Below, piece by piece: positions 1 through 5,938 of a stretch of DNA of 6,253 nucleotides. Numbering within the stretch: the first letter of the stretch is position 1; the number at the start of each line of letters is the position of its first letter. A model generated the notes under the pieces. It worked only from the letters and a program-made list of their open reading frames with translations, searched no databases and was not told the DNA's origin. The position numbers and the translations under genes are program-made. Origin of the DNA: Lysobacterales bacterium (GTDB taxonomy: Bacteria; Pseudomonadota; Gammaproteobacteria; Xanthomonadales; SZUA-36); assembly GCA_013213875.1 (NCBI GenBank), contig JABSSV010000147.1:1-6253 (forward strand), written 5' to 3'.

Positions 1-879
1 AATGCCAACTCCACGCCCTTTACGGCGGCCGGGCCGGATAGCCCGCGGGCGGAGGATTACCCGGCATACATGGCGCCGGACCCGGAAAACTTCCGGGGAA
101 TTCATGCGGTGGAGGTGCTGTCACAGGTACAGGATCTGACGCTGGATGGGCTGGTACAACTGGCCCACAGCCCCGATCTGCCGGGTTTTCGCCTGATTAT
201 TCCGTCGCTGCTGGCGGCCTGGGATACAGCGGCTGATCCCCTGCCGGCACTGGCTGAGCCGATCGCGGTGCTGCGCGACTGGGATTTGCGCTCTGGCCGC
301 GAATCCGTGGCCATGACCCTCGCTAACTTCTACAGCTTAAATTGTCTGGACCATCCGGACCGGCCAGCCGGTCAGGACCTGATGACCGCCATCAACTTTT
401 GCGCCACGGGTCTGACACCAGCACAGCAGCTGGCGGTGTTTGCCGACACGGTGGCCATGCTGAAACAGGATTTTGGCCAGTGGGCCATGCCCTGGGGTGA
501 GGTGAACCGCTTCCAGCGCTTAAGCGGCGATATTGCCCTGGTTTTTGATGACCAGCAGCCCAGCGTGCCCGTGGGCATGGGCCACAGTCACTGGGGTGCG
601 CTGGCGGATTTTGGTTCGCGCCGCATGAACGGTAGCAAGAAGCTGTACGGTCAGGCCGGTAACAGCTTCGCAGCGGCGGTGGAGTTTGGCCCCCGGCTGC
701 GGGCCCGATCCATCCTGGTCGGCGGTCAGAGTAATGATCCGGCCTCGCCCCACTTTACCGATCAGGTGCAGCGCTACGTGGATGAGGACTGGAAAGAGGT
801 GGCGTTCTATCGCGAGGATGTTGAGGCCCGGGCCCAGGAACGCTACGCGCCCGGCCAAAGGGGGCAGGGCGGTTCCTGA
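1..879 (+). CDS. Penicillin acylase family (S45) protein, C-terminal 292 residues; 5' end outside the window
   Basis: The frame is open from base 1 and ends at TGA 877-879, so the true start lies to the left. The visible part begins with NANSTPFTAAG, the conserved Asn-rich NxNxTPF stretch in the beta chain of S45 N-terminal-nucleophile amidases. It ends with the family's characteristic C-terminal block: YGQAGNSF at about residues 214-221, then the segment with RARSILVGGQS and NDPASPHFTDQ, then KEVAFYREDVEAR. These enzymes are usually exported, cleave themselves into alpha and beta chains, and hydrolyse amides such as beta-lactam side chains or acyl-homoserine lactones. The catalytic N-terminal Ser of the beta chain and the signal peptide are not in view, so activity and substrate cannot be judged. 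The ATG at 70 is internal, because the conserved motif lies upstream of it. The gene converges on the glutathione peroxidase gene 21 bases away. Family assignment is firm; substrate is unknown. Confidence 0.87.
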   Translation, partial: NANSTPFTAAGPDSPRAEDYPAYMAPDPENFRGIHAVEVLSQVQDLTLDGLVQLAHSPDLPGFRLIIPSLLAAWDTAADPLPALAEPIAVLRDWDLRSGRESVAMTLANFYSLNCLDHPDRPAGQDLMTAINFCATGLTPAQQLAVFADTVAMLKQDFGQWAMPWGEVNRFQRLSGDIALVFDDQQPSVPVGMGHSHWGALADFGSRRMNGSKKLYGQAGNSFAAAVEFGPRLRARSILVGGQSNDPASPHFTDQVQRYVDEDWKEVAFYREDVEARAQERYAPGQRGQGGS

Positions 880-900
880 GCGGGGCGCTGGCGCGGACGG

Positions 901-1380
901 CTAGAGCAGGGCTTCGATGTCCTTGGCCATTTGTTCCGGCTTGGTGGTTGATGCGTAGCGCTTTATCACCTCACCCTCGCGGTTGACCAGAAACTTGGTG
1001 AAATTCCATTTAATCGCTTCCGTGCCCAGCGCACCGCGGGCCTCTTTCTTGAGGTGCTGGAACAGGGGCGTCGTCTCCGGGCCATTGACGTCAATCTTGC
1101 CGAACATGGGAAAGCTGACGCCGTAGTTCAGCTGGCAGAACTCCATGATCTCGTCGTTCGTGCCCGGGTCCTGTTTGCCGAACTGGTTGCAGGGGAAGCC
1201 CAGAATGGTCAGGCCGCGCTCGTGATAGCTCTGGTAGAGCTGCTCCAGGCCTTCGAACTGCGGGGTGAAGCCACATTTGGAGGCCGTGTTAACGATCAGC
1301 AGCACCTGGCCCCGATATTTTTCCAATGGCTCTTCAGAACCGGCGGCGGTGGTGGCAACAAATTCATAGACGGTACTCAT
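901..1380 (-). CDS. gpx: Glutathione peroxidase family protein (Cys-type, probably thioredoxin-dependent)
   Basis: This 159-residue protein has the normal length for bacterial BtuE/Gpx enzymes, which reduce hydrogen peroxide and organic or lipid hydroperoxides, usually in the cytoplasm. The catalytic tetrad is complete: Cys36 in NTASKCGFTPQF, Gln70 in CNQFGKQDPG, and Trp125-Asn126 in KWNFTKFLV. The active-site residue is an ordinary cysteine (TGC codon), not selenocysteine. Cys82, in the EFCQLNYGVSFP segment, sits where the resolving cysteine lies in non-animal Gpx proteins (yeast Gpx3 uses Cys36 and Cys82). The likely reductant is therefore thioredoxin rather than glutathione, despite the family name (inference). 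Cys64 is also conserved in the family. The ATG at 1380-1378 has an AAGGAG Shine-Dalgarno at 1392-1387, six bases upstream. The gene is divergent from nhaA and convergent with the acylase, so it is probably monocistronic. Confidence 0.96.
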   Translation of the reverse strand: MSTVYEFVATTAAGSEEPLEKYRGQVLLIVNTASKCGFTPQFEGLEQLYQSYHERGLTILGFPCNQFGKQDPGTNDEIMEFCQLNYGVSFPMFGKIDVNGPETTPLFQHLKKEARGALGTEAIKWNFTKFLVNREGEVIKRYASTTKPEQMAKDIEALL

Positions 1381-1607
1381 GGCTGGCTCCTTGGCAGCGG
1401 GTTCCGGGCCGTCGCTGACCCGTCCCGCAAGCTTTCATCGGAACGGTTCTGCGTAACCCGTGTAACAGATGGCCGCTAGCATAGCGCGTTCCCGGTCGTG
1501 AGGTCGTATCTTGTGCGCAGCGGTTGGTTGTAGACTAAAGAAAAAGCCTGCCCAGGCGTGGTTTGGCTTGTGTACCAATCTGATTCGGTCAGTGGGAGGC
1601 CCTGTTC
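1381..1607. promoter_or_regulatory. Divergent gpx/nhaA intergenic region with weak promoter-like hexamers
   Basis: This 227-base gap must supply promoters in both directions, because the flanking genes diverge. For gpx (minus strand) the best -10 candidate is TATGCT, the complement of 1478-1483, but I see no good -35 at 16-18 bases. For nhaA the best candidate is TAGACT at 1531-1536, about 77 bases before the start codon, also without a convincing -35. Between them and gpx lie a small inverted repeat, GAACgGTTC (1441-1449), and a direct repeat, GTAAC at 1453-1457 and 1462-1466. No coding sequence or stable RNA gene is recognised. The region's regulatory role follows from gene orientation; the individual elements are weak guesses. 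Confidence 0.4.
1546..1600 (+). promoter_or_regulatory. Possible nhaA leader structure that could mask the ribosome binding site
   Basis: Bases 1546-1554 (GCCTGCCCA) are complementary to 1593-1600 (TGGGAGGC). They give eight pairs with one bulged G at 1550. The second strand contains the whole nhaA Shine-Dalgarno, GGGAGG at 1594-1599. The 5' strand can instead pair locally: AAGCC (1544-1548) with GGCTT (1565-1569), or GCCT with AGGC inside 1546-1557. The two folds are mutually exclusive, which is the layout expected of a translational switch. I do not recognise a known riboswitch consensus. In GC-rich DNA, complementarity of this size can arise by chance, so confidence is low. Confidence 0.28.
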
Positions 1608-2786
1608 ATGATTGCCAATGCAATGCGAGATTTTCTGCGTACCGAGTCCGCCGGTGGTGTACTGTTGTTGTTTGCGGCCCTGGCCGCCATGGTGGTTGCC
1701 AATTCGCCCCTGGCCACGCTCTATGCGGCGCTGCTGGATACCACGGTGGCCGTACAGGTGGGTGCGCTGGCCATCAACAAGCCGCTGGTGCTGTGGATCA
1801 ATGATGGCCTCATGGCTGTGTTCTTCTTTCTGATTGGTCTGGAGATCAAGCGCGAGGTGGGCGAGGGCGAGCTGTCTTCCATGTCCCAGGTGTTGCTGCC
1901 CGGGCTCGGCGCGATGGGCGGTATGTTGGTGCCGGCGGCTGTCTATGTGTGGCTGAACTGGGGCGACAAAGCAGCCATGGAAGGTTGGGCCATTCCGGTA
2001 GCTACCGATATCGCCTTTGCCCTGGCTTTACTGGGCATGTTCGGCGCGCGAGTGCCGGTGGCACTGAAAGTGTTCTTGCTGACCCTGGCCATTTTCGACG
2101 ATCTGGCCGCCATCGTGATTATCGCGGTGTTTTATTCCGGTGATCTGTCCTGGCTGGCCATGGCGGTTGCCGCCGTGGTGCTGACCCTGGCCGTGGGCAT
2201 GAACCTGCGTGGCGTGACGCGCACCTCCGGCTACATCATGTTGGCCATCGTGCTCTGGATCGCGGTGTTGAAATCCGGCGTGCACGCTACGCTGGCCGGT
2301 GTGGTGATGGCCTTCTGTATTCCCATGCGTGATGCGGAAGGTCGCTCGCCACTGCGTGAGCTGGAGCATGATCTGCATAAGCCAGTGGCCATGGTGATTC
2401 TGCCGCTATTTGCTTTTGCTAACGCGGGCCTGGCCCTGAGCGGTATTTCGGCGCAGGATCTGGTGCAGCCGGTCACGCTGGGTGTGGCGCTGGGCCTGCT
2501 GCTGGGCAAACCGCTGGGCATCCTGCTGTTTGTGGGCATTCCCGTACTGTTCGGCTTGGCGCGCCTGCCGGACCGCGTGAGCTGGGGCATGTTGCTGGGC
2601 GTGGCCTGCACCTGTGGCATTGGCTTCACCATGAGCCTGTTTATCGCCGGTCTCGCTTTTGAGCATGCCGGTGGTGACTACCTGAGCGCGGATCGGCTGG
2701 GTATTGTTATGGGGTCTCTGCTGTCGGCACTGGCAGCGGCGTTGATTTTCCAGTTCTGCCTGCCCAAAGAAGCGCAGCCGGAGTAG
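1608..2786 (+). CDS. nhaA: Na+/H+ antiporter NhaA
   Basis: This is an inner-membrane antiporter that exchanges cytoplasmic Na+ (or Li+) for external protons, giving sodium and alkaline-pH tolerance. The 392-residue length matches E. coli NhaA (388), and functional residues align with an offset of +1. Asp134 in ATDIAFA corresponds to E. coli D133. Asp164-Asp165 in AIFDDLAAIV correspond to the ion-binding D163-D164. Lys301 in GKPLGI corresponds to K300, Asp66 to D65, and Glu79, Arg82 and Glu83 in GLEIKRE to the pH-sensing E78, R81 and E82. His226 in SGVHAT and the ELEHDLH segment near 251-257 match the H225 and E252/H253/H256 positions. About twelve hydrophobic segments are expected and the sequence is hydrophobic throughout. 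The ATG has GGGAGG eight bases upstream, possibly masked in a leader helix. No nhaR-type regulator is present in the window. The protein appears intact and functional. Confidence 0.98.
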   Translation: MIANAMRDFLRTESAGGVLLLFAALAAMVVANSPLATLYAALLDTTVAVQVGALAINKPLVLWINDGLMAVFFFLIGLEIKREVGEGELSSMSQVLLPGLGAMGGMLVPAAVYVWLNWGDKAAMEGWAIPVATDIAFALALLGMFGARVPVALKVFLLTLAIFDDLAAIVIIAVFYSGDLSWLAMAVAAVVLTLAVGMNLRGVTRTSGYIMLAIVLWIAVLKSGVHATLAGVVMAFCIPMRDAEGRSPLRELEHDLHKPVAMVILPLFAFANAGLALSGISAQDLVQPVTLGVALGLLLGKPLGILLFVGIPVLFGLARLPDRVSWGMLLGVACTCGIGFTMSLFIAGLAFEHAGGDYLSADRLGIVMGSLLSALAAALIFQFCLPKEAQPE

Positions 2787-2908
2787 TCAGCCTCAATTCG
2801 CCCTGCTGCGAACGGTCACCGGTCGCTCCGGCCTTGCCCGGGGGCAAAGCGAGGGCGCGTTTACCTGTGCTACCGTGCGCGCAAACCGCAAAAAGAGAGG
2901 ATAAGAGC
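2787..2908 (+). other. Intergenic gap between nhaA and the SDR gene, with one imperfect hairpin
   Basis: The 122 bases contain one notable structure at 2831-2850. GC plus TTGCC pairs with GGCAA plus GC around a C/A mismatch and a CGGG loop. No T-run follows, so it is not a standard intrinsic terminator; it might still slow transcription or mark an mRNA end. No convincing sigma-70 promoter precedes the SDR gene, so that gene may be co-transcribed with nhaA or use a promoter I cannot recognise. Confidence 0.3.
2895..2900 (+). promoter_or_regulatory. Ribosome binding site fixing the SDR start at 2909
   Basis: GAGAGG lies eight bases before ATG 2909-2911, in an A-rich stretch. It supports this ATG over the in-frame TTG at 2834, which would add 25 residues ahead of a signal peptide and lies inside a hairpin. 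Confidence 0.75.
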
Positions 2909-3874
2909 ATGTTCAAAGGGTTCTGCTTCACGGTCAGCATGCTGTTGACCAGCTTTTTTGCCGGGCTGCTGCCGGCCGAGTCTGCCTGGGCTGAGGCGGC
3001 ACAAAAATCCATTCTGGTCACCGGCACCAGTACCGGTATTGGCCGCAACCTTACCGAGACGCTGGCTGCCGCAGGTCATCATGTGTACGCCGGTGTGCGT
3101 AACGATGAGGATTTTGCCGCGCTGGACGCCCTGGATAATGTGACGGCCGTGCGCATGGACGTTACCCGACCGGACGACATTGCGGCGGTGCGGGCCTTGA
3201 TTGAGGCGCGCGGCACCGGCCTCCATGGACTGGTCAATAACGCCGGTATCGGTGATGGTGGTGCGGTAATTGATACGCCGATAGACCAGCAGACGCTGGT
3301 TTACCAGGTCAATGTTGAGGGCGTATATCGGGTGACGCAGGCGTTCGCGCCGCTGGTGATCGAGTCCGGTGGACGCATCGTCACCACCGGCTCCATTGCC
3401 GGCACGCTGGCCTGGGCGGGTGGTAGCGCCTACAGCGGCAGCAAGCACTGGATTGAGGCCTTTACCGATGCGCTGGCAGAGGAAATGGCACCCCAGGGCG
3501 TGTCCGTAAGCGTGGTAGAGCCGGGCAACTATCAGTCACACATCCGGCGCAGTGCCGTGTTGCGGGGCTTCGAGCGGGTGCGGGCAGCAGGCGGCGAGAT
3601 CACGCCGGACATGCAGGCCATGTATGAGGCAACCACCGCCCGAGAGCTGTCCTACAAGACGCCGGAAGAGGTCTCTGCGGCCTTTATGCACGCGCTGTTC
3701 CATGAACAACCGCTGCGGCGCTATGTGGTGGTACCCAATCAGGATGAGCAGGCTCTGGTCATCGGTCGCAAGCTTCAACAGCTGCTGGAACTGAACCAGT
3801 GGGGTCCCCATCGCTACTCGCGTGATGAGTTGGTGGCGATGCTCGATCAGCTGCTGACGGAGACCAGCGAGTAG
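2909..3874 (+). CDS. Short-chain dehydrogenase/reductase with an N-terminal signal peptide
   Basis: This is a 321-residue classical SDR-type NAD(P)-dependent oxidoreductase. The Rossmann core starts at about residue 33 with the cofactor motif TGTSTGIG (38-45), followed by NNAG (110-113). The catalytic residues are Asn135, Ser162, Tyr175 and Lys179 (YSGSK), with PG at 205-206. Arg64 after the second strand (YAGVR) suggests NADP(H) preference (inference). The first 28 residues are unusual: a lysine, a hydrophobic core (about 5-21), then SAWA, a good signal-peptidase I site before Glu29. There is no twin-arginine motif and no lipobox, so export would be by Sec, or the segment is an uncleaved anchor. 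The mature chain has no cysteine. The substrate cannot be deduced. It ends three bases before the GTG start of the next gene, in the same frame, so the two are almost certainly translated from one message and may act on related compounds. Confidence 0.93.
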   Translation: MFKGFCFTVSMLLTSFFAGLLPAESAWAEAAQKSILVTGTSTGIGRNLTETLAAAGHHVYAGVRNDEDFAALDALDNVTAVRMDVTRPDDIAAVRALIEARGTGLHGLVNNAGIGDGGAVIDTPIDQQTLVYQVNVEGVYRVTQAFAPLVIESGGRIVTTGSIAGTLAWAGGSAYSGSKHWIEAFTDALAEEMAPQGVSVSVVEPGNYQSHIRRSAVLRGFERVRAAGGEITPDMQAMYEATTARELSYKTPEEVSAAFMHALFHEQPLRRYVVVPNQDEQALVIGRKLQQLLELNQWGPHRYSRDELVAMLDQLLTETSE

Positions 3875-3877
3875 GCG

Positions 3878-5722
3878 GTGGCTTTATCGGCCCGCTGGCT
3901 TCCCGTGGCGCTGGCCTTGCTGGGAGTCAGCCTGGCTGGGGCTGATCCCCAATACGACGGGCAGCCTGCCCGTTGGCTCAGTGACGCGGTGAGAGCCCAC
4001 CGGCTGGCAACGCAAATGCGCTCCGACTATGTCACCGACCGTAGTCGCTGGGGGCAGGTGCGGGTAGATGGCACCATGGATTGGCAGGGCCAGGGAGATC
4101 CGGAGCTGGCGCGCGCTGTGGCGGCGCAGGTTAAGGCCTACCATCGCCGCTGGCTAGCCCGCGATGAGGCCGCTCTGGCCGAGCTGCTGCACGCTGATCT
4201 TCTGCGTGTTCGTAACGGCACTGTGACGCGAGGTCGCAGCGCTGCGCTCACGCAGATCGCCGGTGAAACCCGGGGTGAGCGGCCGGCCGGCTACCCATCA
4301 TCCACGGAACTTTCTATCGGCCCGCTGCGCCTGCAGCTGGAGAGCGACCATGCGGTAGCGGTTTATCGGGTTGCCAGTCGCTCGGGCGCGCGCTGGGCCT
4401 TTGCGGATCTGGCCACGGTGGCGCAGGTTTTTCTGCGCCGGGGTGATCGCTGGCTCTTGCGTTATCACCTGGAAACCCATGAGCTGGCAGACCCGGCCGC
4501 CGCTGCGCTGCCCGATACCGTGCCCAATCAGATCGACCCCTTTCGTTTCGACTTCGTTTATCCGGTCCATGACCTGGCGCGCGCCGTCGCGTTCTACACG
4601 CCGCTGCTGGGGTCGCCTGTGCAGCAAACGGCGACCCACGCCTGGTTTCGTGCGCGCGATTCTTTTTTTGTCTTGACCACCCGTCCGGCGCACCCGCAAG
4701 CGCAGGTGCGGGCGGGCAAAGCCAACGGCTACGGGGTGATCTATGTGCCGGATTTGGAGGCGCTTGCTGCGCGCCTGGCCGCTACCGGTTCTCCCTATCG
4801 GGGCATCACTGCCTGCGACGCAGGGCGCTGCATTGTTGGCTGGGACCCCTCCGGCAATCTACTGGTTTTCAAACAGGCGCAGGCAGCGAGTTCGCAAGAG
4901 CGGCTAGAGCCGCAGGTACGCTGGGTCCGGGAGCCGATAGGGCTGCAAGTGGCCGCAGAGCAACCCGGTCTGTGGCTGGCCAATGATGCGGACGGGCTCC
5001 TCCGGCATGCCGATCAGCACACGCTATGGCTGGATGACCGCGCTGGCCTGGCCCTTGGCGCCGAAGCTGCTGCCGGCGTGCTGGCGGACCATTGGCAGCA
5101 ATTGGACCGGGCTCTGGATGGACTGGCGGGTGATCTGCTGCTGGATGAGCTGGAGCACCTGAACCTGGCGCAGACGCAGGCGATCAGTTACCGCATGCAG
5201 CTGACCCAGCGTGAGAACCCCCGCCAGAATCAGAATTATCTGGTGTTGCAGCTGTGGTCCGGGTCAGAACAGGGCAGCCAATTGCGGCTTTCCGTCATGC
5301 TGATGTTGCATGAGGATCATGGCGTGCTGGCCTCCATGTCGGGCCTGGACTACACCGCCTACCCGGTGGTGGACCTTGGTCTGCATGGCCGCTACTACAA
5401 AACCCTGCTCGGCTCCGAGCCCTATCGGGACGATAACTGGCTGGGTTTCTGGTCCAGCAGCAGTGTGTTTGGTCTGGTGGGAGCTCAGGCAAGGCCCGAT
5501 GCCTGGCACCCGGACCCCGGCCACAGCAACGGCTATGTGGATTTCACCACCGGCTCGGCGGAGGCGGTGTTCACCTATCTGCAGGCCTATGGCCGTGGCT
5601 TCCCCCTCATCAACGCCATCAACGGCCAGGCGGGCATCGATTCCCAGCCCGGCTATCGGCAAGTGGTGGCGCTCGATAGCGAGGGCAATCTGCTGAGTTT
5701 CAGCGAATATCTGGAATACTGA
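3878..5722 (+). CDS. Exported multidomain protein: NTF2/SnoaL-like domain plus two VOC (glyoxalase-fold) domains
   Basis: This 614-residue protein starts with GTG. Residues 1-22 form a signal peptide: Arg6, a hydrophobic stretch at 7-19, and cleavage after AGA before Asp23. Residues of about 75-203 look like a SnoaL/DUF4440-type NTF2 fold (KAYHRRWLARDEAALAELLH, then a strand-rich part ending RWLLRYHLETHE). Residues of about 222-333 form a VOC domain (DLARAVAFYTPLLG, GYGVIYVPDLEALAARL, WDPSGNLLVF). A second, diverged VOC-like unit spans about 496-611 (YYKTLLGS, NGYVDFTTGSAEAVFTYL, LDSEGNLLSF). Residues of about 345-493 are unassigned. The usual VOC metal-ligand His is not evident; Asp225 occupies that place by my alignment. 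The only two cysteines, Cys313 and Cys318, could form a disulfide after export. No good Shine-Dalgarno stands at normal spacing (GGAGA at 3859-3863 is 14 bases away), so translation is probably coupled to the SDR gene. Substrate and activity are unknown; it may bind a ligand rather than catalyse a reaction. Confidence 0.85.
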   Translation: MALSARWLPVALALLGVSLAGADPQYDGQPARWLSDAVRAHRLATQMRSDYVTDRSRWGQVRVDGTMDWQGQGDPELARAVAAQVKAYHRRWLARDEAALAELLHADLLRVRNGTVTRGRSAALTQIAGETRGERPAGYPSSTELSIGPLRLQLESDHAVAVYRVASRSGARWAFADLATVAQVFLRRGDRWLLRYHLETHELADPAAAALPDTVPNQIDPFRFDFVYPVHDLARAVAFYTPLLGSPVQQTATHAWFRARDSFFVLTTRPAHPQAQVRAGKANGYGVIYVPDLEALAARLAATGSPYRGITACDAGRCIVGWDPSGNLLVFKQAQAASSQERLEPQVRWVREPIGLQVAAEQPGLWLANDADGLLRHADQHTLWLDDRAGLALGAEAAAGVLADHWQQLDRALDGLAGDLLLDELEHLNLAQTQAISYRMQLTQRENPRQNQNYLVLQLWSGSEQGSQLRLSVMLMLHEDHGVLASMSGLDYTAYPVVDLGLHGRYYKTLLGSEPYRDDNWLGFWSSSSVFGLVGAQARPDAWHPDPGHSNGYVDFTTGSAEAVFTYLQAYGRGFPLINAINGQAGIDSQPGYRQVVALDSEGNLLSFSEYLEY

Positions 5723-5938
5723 GGCGGTCAGTCAGGGTTCGGTGCCAGCCGGCAAGGTCAGAGCAGGCGGCGGGATATTCCTCGGGACAGGGTAGAAAGG
5801 CACGCTATACTGCGAATGCAGGAAGCGAAACCCAAAGAAGCATCTGTAGTGGGGGCTTCGTGGCGCTTGACCGGCTGTCTGATTCGCCAAGTCACGGGCG
5901 CAAACCAGCAAAACAATTCAGGAGAAAGGAGACAAGAG
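5723..5938 (+). promoter_or_regulatory. mscL: mscL upstream region with a sigma-70-like promoter
   Basis: TATACT at 5806-5811 matches the -10 consensus in five of six positions. GGGACA at 5784-5789 matches the -35 at four of six, with a 16-base spacer. A start near 5818 would give a leader of roughly 120 bases. No clear intrinsic terminator for the preceding gene is visible, so readthrough into mscL is possible. An in-frame ATG at 5816 opens a 41-codon extension into mscL; it coincides with the predicted transcription start and has no ribosome binding site. Confidence 0.4.
5926..5931 (+). promoter_or_regulatory. mscL: Strong ribosome binding site deciding the mscL start
   Basis: AAGGAG stands seven bases before ATG 5939-5941. 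Two more ATG codons follow at 5945 and 5948, and an in-frame ATG lies upstream at 5816. Only 5939 has this spacing, and it gives exact collinearity with E. coli MscL. Confidence 0.85.

Noticed and set aside
849..870. Hairpin at the end of the acylase gene (GCCC/GCC with GGC/GGGC, one mismatch) as a bidirectional terminator
   Set aside because: No T-run follows on either strand and the structure is inside coding sequence; GC-rich codons explain it.
901..1380. Selenocysteine form of glutathione peroxidase
   Set aside because: The active-site codon reads TGC (Cys36) on the minus strand, and there is no in-frame TGA.
1500..1607. Confident assignment of a known Li+/Na+ riboswitch class upstream of nhaA
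   Set aside because: I cannot match the motif consensus by eye; only the complementarity to the ribosome binding site is reported.
2834..2908. In-frame TTG start adding 25 residues to the SDR protein
   Set aside because: There is no ribosome binding site, it lies in a hairpin, and it would bury the signal peptide behind an Arg/Lys-rich extension. ATG 2909 has GAGAGG at good spacing.
2870..3448. 192-residue open frame on the minus strand antisense to the SDR gene
   Set aside because: The plus strand encodes a protein with every SDR motif in order. The minus-strand translation has no recognisable family and is typical of long antisense frames in GC-rich DNA.
3872..3874. TAG as a nonsense mutation or sequencing error splitting one large gene
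   Set aside because: The downstream frame begins immediately with its own complete signal peptide, which fits an independent exported protein better than the interior of a fused one.
5718..5732. ACTGA-GGCGG-TCAGT hairpin over the stop codon at 5720-5722 as a terminator
   Set aside because: The stem has only five pairs, low GC, and no following T-run.
5816..5938. 41-residue N-terminal extension of MscL
   Set aside because: MscL starting at 5939 is collinear with E. coli MscL from residue 1 and has a strong AAGGAG. The upstream ATG has no ribosome binding site and sits at the predicted transcription start.
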